Shown: positions 42,837 to 51,452, numbered from the stretch's first letter. The stretch: 64,000 nucleotides of DNA from MWAR01 sp035388825 (GCA_035388825.1 DAOOQQ010000002.1:62001-126000), one strand, 5' to 3'. The notes: a model not told the origin generated them from the letters alone. Numbers and translations are program-made.

Positions 42837-44849
42837 ATGAATATTCTCGTCCTGGATGACCGGGAAGATGGACGGTACATGCTCGAGGTGCTGCTCCGGG
42901 GCAATGGCTACACCGTCGAGAGTGTTTCGAACGGGGTTCGCGCCCTCGAGAAGCTGAAGGAGGCACGGTTCGATCTCATCATCAGTGACATCCTGATGCC
43001 CGTGATGGACGGCTTCCAGTTCTGTCGCAAGGTCAAGGCCGACGCGGCTCTGAGCGGCATCCCGTTCATATTCTATACGGCGACATATACCAGCGCCCAG
43101 GACGAAAAACTCGCTCTCCAGATCGGAGCGGACCGTTTCATCCGCAAGCCCTGCGAACCCGACGAGATCATTGCCGCGATCGCAGCCTTCACCTCGGGAA
43201 AGCAGTCCGCGAAGGGAAGTGAGCAGAATGCTCCGGCCGCAGACGAGGATATTCTTCGGTTGTACAATGAGCGGCTCGTCCATAAACTCGAGCAGAAGAT
43301 GCTCGAGGCCGAACAGGCCTCACAGGCACTCATCGAGGAACGGAAGCGCTTCCAGCACCTTGTCGACGAGCTTCCCCTCGGGGTGGTTCTGGTCGATCGC
43401 GAAGGGATGTTCCGGTATATCAATCCCCGGTTCGTCCAGTTGTTCGGGTATGAGGCGGCGGACATGCCGACGATCCAGGCGTGGCGTGAGAAGGCGCTGG
43501 TCGATTCCCGGGAGCGCGAGGAGATCGCTGAGCGGTGGCGCCAGGCTGGTGAAGCCGACCGCGACCGCCTGCCCGACAGTTGGATGGTGCGCATCCGGTG
43601 CCGCGATGGCGCGCTGAAACAGGTCAGATACCATCCCTCGTTCCTTGCGAACGGCGATCAGATCATCACCTTCGAGGATGCCTCGGAGCAGGTCCGCATG
43701 GAAGCGAAACTCCGGCAGGCCCAGAAGATGGAGGCGATCGCGACCCTCGCGGGCGGAATCGCCCACGACTTCAACAACATTCTGGCCGCGGTGATGGGCT
43801 TCGCCGAACTGGCGCAGCACGCCGTCGATCCCACGGGAGATGCCGCGAAACACATCGCGAAAATCATGCCGGCCGCCCTCCGGGCGAAACATCTTGTGGC
43901 GAAGATCCTGGCGTTCAGCCGACAGTCCGAGCAGGAGCGCGTCCACCTTGCCGTGCACCTCGTGATCGAAGAGGTGGTCTCGCTCCTTCGCTCCACCCTG
44001 CCCGCGACGATCGAGATCCGTCAGAAGATCAACCGCGACTGCGTCGCGCTTGCCGATCCGACACAGATCCACCAGGTCGTCATGAACCTTTGCACCAACG
44101 CATTCCATGCAATGCGCGACAAGGGCGGCCTCCTCGAGATCACGCTGACCCGCGAAACGCTGACGCCTCTCGTCGCAAAATCGATTCCGGGTCTCGCCCC
44201 GGGCGATTACGTGAAACTCACGATCCGGGACACCGGCTGCGGCATGTCCCCCGAGGTGCTGGCAAAGATCTTCGACCCCTACTTCACGACGAAAGCCGAG
44301 GGCGAAGGTACCGGGCTTGGCCTTTCCGTTTCCCATGGCATCGTGCGCAGCCACAATGGGGCCATCGATGTCTCGTCCGAGATCGGAAAAGGCTCGATCT
44401 TCGACGTGTATCTCCCCCAAATGGATATGCCGGCCGAAAAATCCGGTGCCAACGTCGAAGAGAAACTGCCCACCGGCACCGAGCGCATCCTGTTCATCGA
44501 TGACGAACCGGGCCTGACCGCCCTCGTCCGGGAGATCCTCCCGCAGCTTGGATACACCGTCGAAACCTCAGGAAGCGCCGAAGACGCCCTCCAGGTGATC
44601 CGCGACCATCCCGGCAGCATCGATCTCATCATCACGGATCTCGCGATGCCCCGCATGACCGGCTTCGATCTCGCCGTCGAGATGCGCCGCCTGAATATTC
44701 CCACGCCGATGATCCTCTGCTCGGGGACGGCGACCTCCCAGGTCGCGAAACAAGCTGCGGAATGCGGTTTCCGCGACTTTCTCGGCAAACCCTTCACCCG
44801 CCGCGATCTCGCCGTCGCCGTGCGCCGCGTCCTCGACCATCTGCGCTGA
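42837..44849 (+). CDS. hybrid histidine kinase: receiver, PAS, kinase, receiver
   Basis: A 670-residue soluble protein. Domains: receiver 1 (1-122, ISDILMPVMDG, Asp51), a coiled-coil linker (135-165), PAS (165-290), HisKA with GGIAHDFNN (about 305-313, atypical HDFNN type), HATPase (LCTNAFHAMRD, DTGCGMS, GEGTGLGLSV) and a second receiver (545-668, ITDLAMPRMTG). No membrane helices. Together with the two genes before it, it forms a three-protein phosphorelay without any DNA-binding output, so the target is elsewhere. Its stop (TGA) directly abuts the stop of the convergent ThiF-like gene. Confidence 0.93.
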   Translation: MNILVLDDREDGRYMLEVLLRGNGYTVESVSNGVRALEKLKEARFDLIISDILMPVMDGFQFCRKVKADAALSGIPFIFYTATYTSAQDEKLALQIGADRFIRKPCEPDEIIAAIAAFTSGKQSAKGSEQNAPAADEDILRLYNERLVHKLEQKMLEAEQASQALIEERKRFQHLVDELPLGVVLVDREGMFRYINPRFVQLFGYEAADMPTIQAWREKALVDSREREEIAERWRQAGEADRDRLPDSWMVRIRCRDGALKQVRYHPSFLANGDQIITFEDASEQVRMEAKLRQAQKMEAIATLAGGIAHDFNNILAAVMGFAELAQHAVDPTGDAAKHIAKIMPAALRAKHLVAKILAFSRQSEQERVHLAVHLVIEEVVSLLRSTLPATIEIRQKINRDCVALADPTQIHQVVMNLCTNAFHAMRDKGGLLEITLTRETLTPLVAKSIPGLAPGDYVKLTIRDTGCGMSPEVLAKIFDPYFTTKAEGEGTGLGLSVSHGIVRSHNGAIDVSSEIGKGSIFDVYLPQMDMPAEKSGANVEEKLPTGTERILFIDDEPGLTALVREILPQLGYTVETSGSAEDALQVIRDHPGSIDLIITDLAMPRMTGFDLAVEMRRLNIPTPMILCSGTATSQVAKQAAECGFRDFLGKPFTRRDLAVAVRRVLDHLR

Positions 44850-45539
44850 TCAGCGCGCCGGAGCCAGTTCGATCCAATCGATCGAGTTCAGACGCAGATC
44901 GATTGTCAGCAGCTTCCCGATGAGAAGCTCGCCGTCTGCACCGCTTGCCAGTTTGAACGCCTCGGATGCGATGACCGAGGCGACGGCGGTCACGACGGGC
45001 GGATAGATGGTGCGGGAAGTCCCGGGAACATCGGTCTGGGCCACACTGCCGAAGAGTTCGCGGAATCGCTGTGTGACGCCCGGAACGAACGTCGTCACCT
45101 GGCCGAAGAAATCCGATACGCCGCCATGGATCCAGGGGATCTTGCGCTCGTGACAGAGATCGTCGAGAACGAAACGCGCCTCGAACGTGTCGAGGGCATC
45201 GACGACGAGATCGACCTCCGGCAGGACGGTTGACGCCGTTATCCGTTCGGGAACCCCGTGGATGAATACGTCCGGATTGATCTCGCCAAGCACCTCCCGG
45301 GCAGCCTCGGCTTTTCCTCTGCCGAGATGCCGGGTGCCATAGAGGAGCTGCCGATTCAGATCGGGTGGATCCACGACGGCATCGTCATAGATATATATTT
45401 CTCCGAATCCTCCCCGGGCAAGCAATTGGAGCACGGTCGAGCCGAGCCCCCCCGCGCCGGCGACGAGAATACGGCTCCGGCGGAGACGTGCGAACGCCGC
45501 TTCCCCGAACAACGGACGATGCCGATCATACCGATCCAT
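44850..45539 (-). CDS. ThiF/MoeB-type adenylyltransferase
   Basis: A 229-residue E1-like enzyme that adenylates the C-terminal glycine of a MoaD/ThiS-type protein. GAGGLGS ATP loop (28-34), NRQ and DALDTFEARFVLDDLC (metal-ATP region) are present. The CxxC pairs of MoeB/ThiF are missing, so no structural zinc is expected. Its ATG overlaps the MoaD-like stop by one base. Located in the AOR operon, it is expected to load sulfur onto the MoaD-like carrier for tungsten-cofactor assembly. Confidence 0.88.
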   Translation of the reverse strand: MDRYDRHRPLFGEAAFARLRRSRILVAGAGGLGSTVLQLLARGGFGEIYIYDDAVVDPPDLNRQLLYGTRHLGRGKAEAAREVLGEINPDVFIHGVPERITASTVLPEVDLVVDALDTFEARFVLDDLCHERKIPWIHGGVSDFFGQVTTFVPGVTQRFRELFGSVAQTDVPGTSRTIYPPVVTAVASVIASEAFKLASGADGELLIGKLLTIDLRLNSIDWIELAPAR

Positions 45540-45820
45540 CAGCCGCCTCCGGACGGGGGAAAAAAACAGATATCCTTCGCCCCGTCGACCATCGTGGCAA
45601 GTCCATCGCCATGAAGCACATTGCGCCCGTCGACGAGAAGGATCGTTCCCTTGCGGATCTTCTCCCCCTCGATGAGAGCGTCGGTGAGACCGGGGCCGGT
45701 ACGCGCCGTGACCTCGCTGATGAGCTCACGAAGGGAAAGCGGCCGGTCCGTCTCCACATCGACGACGGACCGGCCGTAGTTCGACCGCAGCAGGGAAAAC
45801 AGCCGGACACGAATGATCAT
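45539..45820 (-). CDS. MoaD/ThiS-like sulfur carrier protein
   Basis: A 93-residue ubiquitin-like protein: beta-strand start (IIRVRLFSLLRSNYG), helix (LSLRELISEVTARTG), and a C-terminal tail FFPPSGGG. The terminal Gly-Gly is what ThiF-like enzymes adenylate and thiocarboxylate. It starts 15 bases after the AOR stop and overlaps the ThiF-like start by one base, so it is almost certainly the sulfur donor for the tungstopterin of the neighbouring AOR. Confidence 0.85.
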   Translation of the reverse strand: MIIRVRLFSLLRSNYGRSVVDVETDRPLSLRELISEVTARTGPGLTDALIEGEKIRKGTILLVDGRNVLHGDGLATMVDGAKDICFFPPSGGG

Positions 45821-45835
45821 GGACGTGAATGATCG

Positions 45836-47638
45836 TTACAGGCCGAGTTCCGTAAGCTTTTCCGGGGTCGGAACCCCGTCGTTCCCCCAGCCCCGGACGC
45901 GGTAATACGCCGGCAGAAGTTCCGACAGGCGGACGACCCGCCCCTTGTTCGGCCCTTCGGCGATCGGCACCTCGAGCAGGCGCGGCGGAAGGGTGTCGTC
46001 GGCGGCTGTCAGGCCGGCACGGAGATTGAACTGGCGTTCCAGATTCCAGATACGCTCGCCGATGGCCATCATCTGTTCGGGCGTGCTGTGCCATCCCGTC
46101 GCGGCATTGATCAGCGCCGTGTATTCGGGCATTCCGAGGGCAAACGAGGTGAAGAGGCACATGCCGGCCGAGTCGATGACGGCGGTCAGATCCTGGAACG
46201 CCTTGACCCATGTGGGCTTGCTCAGGATCTCCTGCGGGTCCGCTGGCTGCGGGTGGGACAATACTTCGAGGGCGATCAGGTATGCCCGCACATGGCAGCC
46301 GCCGCGGTTCGAGGTCGCGAAGGCGAGCCCCTGGCCCTGCACGCCGCGCGGATCGTAGGCCGGAAGCTCCTGCTTTTTCACCGACATCGAGAGTTCTGGG
46401 TGGCCATACCCGTTCGCGAGCCGCCAGGAGCCTTGGGCGAGCTTGGCTCCGAAGCCTTGTTTGAAGGCCGTGGCGCGGGTGTAGAAAAGAATGGCTTCGG
46501 AGCTGCCGAATTTCAGATCAGGCCCCTTGCCAAGTTCGTCTTTCCCGATGAGGCCCTTTTCGCGCAGCTCCATCGCGGCGGCCAGGGTGACACCCATCGA
46601 GATGGTGTCGAGGCCCATCTCGTTGCACAGGAAGTTCGCTTCCGTGATCGCGATGAGGTCGTTCACACCGCACAGGGCGCCGAAACTCCATCCGGATTCG
46701 TATTCCGGCCCCTCGCCTTTCATGCCGTTGGGAAGCGTCACATCCCGGCCGCACGCGATGGGACAGCCGAAGCAGCCTTTCTTGCGCTTCAGGTAGCCTT
46801 TTTCGACGAGCGCCTCGCCGCAGACCTCTTCAACATCCGGAAAGCTGCTCGTCTGGAAGTTGTTGCAGGGATACATGCCGCTCGAATTGATGATGTTGTC
46901 GAGCACTTTCGTCCCGAACGCCGGAAGCCCCTGGCTCGTCACCGGGTCGGCCTTGATCCGTTTCATGCTTTCCTGGACCGCGGCCTTGAATGCCGCCTCG
47001 TCGGCCGGTGCCGGGCGCTTCTTGGCGGTGCCGACCACGATCGCCTTGAGATTCTTGCTGCCCATCACGGCTCCGACACCGGAACGGCCTGCTGCACGCC
47101 CTTTGTCGTTGATGATGGCTCCCATCAGGCAAAGATTCTCGCCGGCCGGCCCGATACAGGCCACGCGCGCATCGGAGACGCCGGATTCCGCGACAAGCGC
47201 GTCGGTCGTTTCCGAAACGGTCTTCCCCCAGAGCGGCGTCGCGTCTTTGAGAGTGACACCGGAGTCGAGAATCGAGAGATAGACCGGTGTTGCGGCCCGC
47301 CCTTCGAAAACGATCAGATCGTAGCCCGCAAACTTCAGGTGGGCGCCGAAAAAACCGCCAGAGTTGCTCGAAGCGATCGTGCCGGTCAGCGGGCTCTTCG
47401 TGACCACCATATACCGGCCGCCGGTCGGCGCGGTCGTGCCCGACAGCGGGCCGGTGGCAAAGATCAGCTTGTTGTCAGGGGAAAAGGGATCGATGCCCGG
47501 ATCGACCTCGTCACAGAACAGTTTCGTGGCGAGCCCCCGCCCGCCGAGGAACCGCCGCGCGAGGTCGGGATCGAGAGGTGCGGTCGCGATCGTGCCGTTC
47601 GAGAGATTGACCCGAAGGTATGTTCCCGCGTATGCCAT
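45836..47638 (-). CDS. aor: aldehyde:ferredoxin oxidoreductase (tungsten type)
   Basis: A 600-residue enzyme that oxidises aldehydes to acids with ferredoxin, or runs the reverse, using tungsten bis-pterin and one 4Fe-4S cluster. Family marks: NLSNGTIATAPLD, RFLGGRGLATKL, TGTIASSNSGGFFG, FAGYDLIVFEG, and the Fe-S cysteines in KKGCFGCPIACGR (about 285-298) with the last Cys in DSAGMCLFTS. GYGHPELSMSVKKQELPAYDPRG is also characteristic. AGGAGGATC before the ATG is a strong ribosome site. It heads a three-gene operon with its MoaD-like and ThiF-like partners. Which aldehyde is used is not visible. Confidence 0.94.
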   Translation of the reverse strand: MAYAGTYLRVNLSNGTIATAPLDPDLARRFLGGRGLATKLFCDEVDPGIDPFSPDNKLIFATGPLSGTTAPTGGRYMVVTKSPLTGTIASSNSGGFFGAHLKFAGYDLIVFEGRAATPVYLSILDSGVTLKDATPLWGKTVSETTDALVAESGVSDARVACIGPAGENLCLMGAIINDKGRAAGRSGVGAVMGSKNLKAIVVGTAKKRPAPADEAAFKAAVQESMKRIKADPVTSQGLPAFGTKVLDNIINSSGMYPCNNFQTSSFPDVEEVCGEALVEKGYLKRKKGCFGCPIACGRDVTLPNGMKGEGPEYESGWSFGALCGVNDLIAITEANFLCNEMGLDTISMGVTLAAAMELREKGLIGKDELGKGPDLKFGSSEAILFYTRATAFKQGFGAKLAQGSWRLANGYGHPELSMSVKKQELPAYDPRGVQGQGLAFATSNRGGCHVRAYLIALEVLSHPQPADPQEILSKPTWVKAFQDLTAVIDSAGMCLFTSFALGMPEYTALINAATGWHSTPEQMMAIGERIWNLERQFNLRAGLTAADDTLPPRLLEVPIAEGPNKGRVVRLSELLPAYYRVRGWGNDGVPTPEKLTELGL

Positions 47639-47829
47639 GATGATCCTCCTGAAAAAATTCGTCTCAGAGGTCCGTACGGAACAGGTCGAACGCGGCGTGC
47701 GTCATGCCGCGGCGTGGCAGGTGCGGTTGGTTGATCGACTCTCGGGAAGGGCGGCTGTCTGGTGTGTCTGTGCCCCACCCTTCCAGCCTACATGGCCGCA
47801 GTCATGAAATCAAGCCTCTGTTCCTGCGT

Positions 47830-48231
47830 TCAGGTGCGCGTGAGGAAGATGACCAACGGGAGGCGGTTGAACATCCAGAAGCCGAGCGGGATGCCGACGA
47901 TCGTGGCCGACAGCAGGTAGGCGACGTTCATCCAGATCAGGGAGAACCACCATCCCACGAGAATCAGCCACAATATCCGCAGGAGAAGCGAACGCTGAAC
48001 GACCGTTCCGTGAAATACTTCGTTCTCTGCCAACTCGAGTCGGTACCGGTCCTCGATGTCGGGCTGGAGGGTCATGATCATGGGAATGCGGTTGAAGATC
48101 CAGAGCCCCAGCGGAATGCCAAGGATCGTCACCATGAAAAACCACCCCACGTTGAGACACATCCACCCGACCGGAAGCCCGATGAACACGAACCAGACCA
48201 GCCTCAACACGAGAAACAGACACGAATCCAT
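47830..48231 (-). CDS. YccF-like small membrane protein
   Basis: A 133-residue protein of the YccF (inner membrane component) family. Two tandem repeats of the WF..xGWW...TI(L/V)GIPLG motif are plain: VTILGIPLGLWIFNRIP and SATIVGIPLGFWMFNRLP. Four hydrophobic segments; function unknown, homologues are often near transporters or regulators. ATG 48231 follows GGGGGGCGACG; the ATG at 48255 has no ribosome site. About 190 bases separate it from the AOR gene downstream, so it may or may not share that transcript. Confidence 0.85.
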   Translation of the reverse strand: MDSCLFLVLRLVWFVFIGLPVGWMCLNVGWFFMVTILGIPLGLWIFNRIPMIMTLQPDIEDRYRLELAENEVFHGTVVQRSLLLRILWLILVGWWFSLIWMNVAYLLSATIVGIPLGFWMFNRLPLVIFLTRT

Positions 48232-48280
48232 CGTCGCCCCCCCGCATTCGTTCATCTGATACTATAGATCACAGTATTGC

Positions 48281-48289
48281 ATTATACCA
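48281..48289 (-). promoter_or_regulatory. extended -10 promoter of the YccF-like gene
   Basis: Minus strand TGG-TATAAT, -10 at 48281-48286. Poor -35. The 48256-48405 intergenic region also serves the divergent gene at 48406; I see no clear promoter for that one. Confidence 0.5.
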
Positions 48290-48405
48290 CGAAATCCTTC
48301 CCTCCACAGCTCGAGGAGGTATCGGTTGCCTTTTCATGAGGAACGGCGAACATCATCGGTCTTGAGGTATCATGGAGCCGGAATGCGGTTGAAGGAGGCG
48401 GCAAG

Positions 48406-49074
48406 ATGGACAGGTTGAAGAACGTGCTGGCGGCGATGCTGCTCGGGGTGTTGCCCACGGGGGCCATGGCCCAGGAAGCCGCCGGGCAACCGGCGAAGAA
48501 TCCGGCCGAGTCCCCCACCCCCGAAGCGAAACCCGACGACGCGAAGCGGCAGGCGCTGATCGACTCCCTGCGGGCGTTGCGCCGCGAGCCCGAAAAGGTA
48601 CCCTTCCACAGTGCGATGTGCTACGACATGACGATGCCGCCCGAATCGGTTTCGTATGTCTGCGAGGCATGCAGCGGCACCACCGAGTTGTCCTACCGGG
48701 GCCTTGGCGAGCTTTCCCGGGAAGTGCCGTATCTGAAACGGTCGCTGGCCGACCTTCCCGTGAATGTGCATCTCGATGCTTCGCCCCTCTGCTCCAAGTG
48801 CGGTGCCGGGAAAACCCCCGGAATCGAACTGACGACCGAATGCGGGGAGTGCGGGAAATCCTTCACCTGGACCGTTTCGACCGCGGACGAGAAAGACCGT
48901 CTCAGGCTGCTGTTCGTCGCACATCCGATCACCTCGTTCGATGCCGGCCCCCGAGGGATGGGTGATGACGGCCCCGATCCGAAGCGCGTGATCGAAAACG
49001 CCGAATATATTGCCTCGCGCCTCTTCTGCGAGGATTGTCGTAAAAAACTCGGACTCACCGGCCCCGCGAAGTGA
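48406..49074 (+). CDS. secreted protein with four CxxC pairs
   Basis: A 222-residue exported protein. Signal peptide 1-22 (GVLPTGAMA). A Pro/Glu-rich linker follows. The folded part holds four CxxC pairs: C86/C89 (CEAC), C129/C132 (CSKC), C146/C149 (CGEC) and C208/C211 (CEDC), plus C72. The spacing fits zinc or iron sites (two rubredoxin-like knuckle pairs) rather than c-type heme, since no CxxCH occurs. GTGA overlap joins it to the SPASM radical SAM gene. No family recognised. Possibly a substrate or partner of that enzyme. Confidence 0.8.
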   Translation: MDRLKNVLAAMLLGVLPTGAMAQEAAGQPAKNPAESPTPEAKPDDAKRQALIDSLRALRREPEKVPFHSAMCYDMTMPPESVSYVCEACSGTTELSYRGLGELSREVPYLKRSLADLPVNVHLDASPLCSKCGAGKTPGIELTTECGECGKSFTWTVSTADEKDRLRLLFVAHPITSFDAGPRGMGDDGPDPKRVIENAEYIASRLFCEDCRKKLGLTGPAK

Positions 49075-50120
49075 TCCCGTCCGTTCCGCGTACCGCCGTG
49101 CTGGAGCTGACGTTCCGGTGCAATCACCGGTGCGTTTTCTGCTCCGTCCCCTGGGACAACCCCGACGGACGATATGAGCGGCAGCCGGAACTCTCGGCCA
49201 GCGACTGGATCACCTGCATCGACACCCTCGTCGGACACGGGGTGACGGGATTTGCCCTGTCAGGGGGCGAGCCGTTCCTGAAAGAGGGATTCGACGATAT
49301 CGTCCGGCATCTCCGCCGTGTCCGCGTCCGAAAGCCCGTCTTCGGTCCCTCCGGCACGCTGCTCGGCCAGGAGGAGGCTCCGCCCTATGTGACGCTAATC
49401 ACCAACGGCGGCCTGGTGACACCCGAACGTGTCGAATCCGTCCGGGAGCTTCTCGGAGCCGTCGTCGTGAGCCTTCCGGGGCTGGACACCTACGCTGAGC
49501 ACACCGGCGGAGGCGATCGGGAAAAGGCCCTCGCCGCTCTCCGAGCCTTCGATGTCGCCGGTGTTCCCACCGTCGTCGGAATCTGCGTCACGCAGCGGAA
49601 TCTCCCCGAGCTGTTCGAGACGATCGCGACGGGCTTCCTGAACGGCGGCCGGCAGTTGCTGCTCAACCGCTTTCTCCCGGGCGGACGGGGCACCGGCAGG
49701 CAGGACCTCTGCCTCGACCGTTCCCAGCTCTCGCAGATGCTCCGCACGGCCGAAACCGTCTGCCTTGAAGCCGGCCGCTACGGCTCGATCGGCACCGAGC
49801 TGCCCAGGTGTCTCGTAGAGGAGCGGTACGACCGGCTCACGGTAGGCACCAGATGCGCCGGCGGTGTCGACTTCTTCGCCATTGATCCAGCCGGCCGTGT
49901 GCGCCCCTGCAACCACTCCCCCGTTCATCTCGGCGTTTGGCACGACCTGCCAGCCGCCATCTCGACCCCCTACTGGCAGAGATTTCAGACGAAGAATTTC
50001 CTTCCCTCATCCTGCCGAGGCTGCGGCCACACCCTCACCTGCGACGCCGGCTGCCGCGAAGCCGCTCACATCGCTTCCGGTTCCCTCGATGCCCCCGACC
50101 CCCTGCTCCTGCAAGTTTGA
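49071..50120 (+). CDS. SPASM-domain radical SAM enzyme
   Basis: A 349-residue cytoplasmic radical SAM enzyme starting with GTG at 49071 (GTGA overlap). RCNHRCVFC (C17, C21, C24) binds the SAM cluster; FALSGGEPFL is the GGE motif. The C-terminus has SPASM-type cysteines: TRCAGGVDFFAIDPAGRVRPC and then CRGCGHTLTCDAGC, which can hold two more 4Fe-4S clusters. Such proteins modify peptides, or act on coenzyme precursors. The preceding gene encodes a Cys-rich secreted protein. I cannot name the reaction. Confidence 0.9.
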   Translation: MIPSVPRTAVLELTFRCNHRCVFCSVPWDNPDGRYERQPELSASDWITCIDTLVGHGVTGFALSGGEPFLKEGFDDIVRHLRRVRVRKPVFGPSGTLLGQEEAPPYVTLITNGGLVTPERVESVRELLGAVVVSLPGLDTYAEHTGGGDREKALAALRAFDVAGVPTVVGICVTQRNLPELFETIATGFLNGGRQLLLNRFLPGGRGTGRQDLCLDRSQLSQMLRTAETVCLEAGRYGSIGTELPRCLVEERYDRLTVGTRCAGGVDFFAIDPAGRVRPCNHSPVHLGVWHDLPAAISTPYWQRFQTKNFLPSSCRGCGHTLTCDAGCREAAHIASGSLDAPDPLLLQV

Positions 50121-50169
50121 CGCCCCAATGAACCTTCGAGTCCTTGAACTTCAAATGAAAAATCCGGCT

Positions 50170-50198
50170 TTGTAATTAACTATATATATAGATATAGT
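50170..50198 (+). promoter_or_regulatory. promoter of the Spy-like gene
   Basis: TTGTAA (50170-50175), 17-base A/T spacer, TATAGT (50193-50198). Leader of about 100 bases before ATG 50306. Confidence 0.6.
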
Positions 50199-50305
50199 AA
50201 TATGGGTCGTAGAAACGATATACGGGAATTTACAGTCCGTGATTTTTGGGAGTATCATCGAAGGCGGTCGATTATCCCGAGTTTTTATGAGAGATGGAGG
50301 AAATG

Positions 50306-51016
50306 ATGAGAACGATTCTGGCCGTTGTGTTGGCGGGAGGTCTTCTTCTGAATGGCCCGGCCCTTTTCGCGAAAGTCGGAAAAGGCCCCGGCGGATCAAA
50401 ATCCGGCACGACCATGAAATCCGGGAAAAGCGCGAAGGGTTCCGAGTTCCGCAAAGAGCGCAAGGAAGAGAAGAAAGCGTTCAAGGAACAGCAGAAGACG
50501 GAGCGGAAGGAATACAAGAAGTCGCTGAAGGGCAAGAACCCTGAAGAGCGTAAGCAGGCGATGCACGAGTTCAATCAGCAGCAGCAGGCCGAAAAGAAGG
50601 CGTTCTATACCGAGCGCCGGGCCGAGAACATGACCATGCTGAAAGAGCGCCTGGCCAACAACCCCAAGCTGACCGACGAGCAGCGGTCCGAGATTGCGAC
50701 GCATTTCGAAGCCCAGCAGGACGAGACCGTCGCCTTCAACGAGCAGAGCCAGCAGAAGATCACCGAGTTCATGGGCAGCATCGGCGCTGACCAGTCCATG
50801 ACGCCCGAACAGCGCAAAACGGCCATCCAGGACTTTTTCTCGGGCATCAAGAACGAACGCCAGGCGTTCTTCCAGCAGCAGAAGCAGGAAAATCAGGAAT
50901 TCAGAAACACGACGAAACCCGCTGCCGAACCCAGCACCCCGAATGCCCCCGCGGAAACCGGGAAGCAGTTCCTGACGCCCAGCGAGTCCGGCATCCCCGG
51001 GACGACGGTCCCCTGA
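50306..51016 (+). CDS. secreted charged coiled-coil protein, Spy-like
   Basis: A 236-residue protein. Start 50306 follows GGAGG; ATG 50303 is nearly as good. Signal peptide 1-22 (AVVLAGGLLLNGPALFA). The mature chain is very rich in Lys, Glu and Gln with helical repeats (KERKEEKKAFKEQQKTERKE) and TDEQRSEI/TPEQRKTAI segments like LTxxQ motifs of the Spy/CpxP family. A Pro/Thr tail follows. By analogy it may be a periplasmic chaperone or stress protein; the match is of composition and motif, not full alignment. Confidence 0.65.
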   Translation: MRTILAVVLAGGLLLNGPALFAKVGKGPGGSKSGTTMKSGKSAKGSEFRKERKEEKKAFKEQQKTERKEYKKSLKGKNPEERKQAMHEFNQQQQAEKKAFYTERRAENMTMLKERLANNPKLTDEQRSEIATHFEAQQDETVAFNEQSQQKITEFMGSIGADQSMTPEQRKTAIQDFFSGIKNERQAFFQQQKQENQEFRNTTKPAAEPSTPNAPAETGKQFLTPSESGIPGTTVP

Positions 51017-51258
51017 TTCGGGGTACGGCCCTGCCCATCGTGTTTGGATCGAGCGCCATGATGCTGTCGATCCTGGCTGTAGATAAATACGGGGATAATA
51101 TCCACCCCCTTTTCAGATGAAATTCTGACGGAAGAGGTGGCGCAGTTCAGTTTCCGAGCATTCGCAAAGGATACGCGTACGCGATATCGCCGTTTTCGGA
51201 ATGCATGCCAAGCATGCTCGATCCACGCCCTTCTCCCGGACAAGTGAACCTTCAATAA

Positions 51259-51305
51259 AAACCCGGGGCACGCACCATGATTTTCGGTGTGGGTGTCCCG
51301 GGTTT
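51259..51305. terminator. second hairpin downstream of the tRNA terminator
   Basis: AAACCCGGG (51259-51267) pairs with CCCGGGTTT (51297-51305), with inner pairing of CACC/GGTG. On the minus strand it is followed by TTTTATTG, so it works best as a minus-strand terminator. Confidence 0.55.
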
Positions 51306-51344
51306 CTGCTTAGGGCCTCATAACATCCAAGGGCGCTAAAAAAC

Positions 51345-51373
51345 GAAAGACCCGCGTATTAGACGGGTCTTTC
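51345..51373 (-). terminator. intrinsic terminator of tRNA-Asn
   Basis: Ten-base stem GAAAGACCCG with CGGGTCTTTC, then six T on the minus strand (51338-51343), seven bases after the tRNA. Confidence 0.85.
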
Positions 51374-51379
51374 AGCAAG

Positions 51380-51452
51380 CTCCCAGAGAGGGACTCGAAC
51401 CCCCGGCCCGCTGGTTAACAGCCAGCTGCTCTACCGGCTGAGCTATCTGGGA
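51380..51452 (-). tRNA. tRNA-Asn (anticodon GTT)
   Basis: A complete 73-nt cloverleaf on the minus strand: acceptor TCCCAGA/TCTGGGA, D-stem GCTC/GAGC, anticodon stem GCTGG/CCAGC with loop CTGTTAA (anticodon GTT), T-loop TTCGAGT. Discriminator G is typical of Asn. CCA is not encoded. Confidence 0.95.

Larger units (their letters stand above)
51017..51379. other. intergenic region with two hairpins
   Basis: About 360 bases without a gene. It holds the tRNA terminator at 51345-51373 and a second hairpin at 51259-51305. Between 51017 and 51258 I see only a TACGCGTA palindrome at about 51175 and no supported feature. Confidence 0.5.

Noticed and set aside
46088..47734. 548-residue plus-strand frame over the AOR gene
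   Set aside because: AOR is clear on the minus strand with a strong ribosome site.
50893..51255. 120-residue minus-strand frame between the Spy-like gene and the tRNA
   Set aside because: No ribosome site, overlaps the Spy-like gene and low-quality composition.
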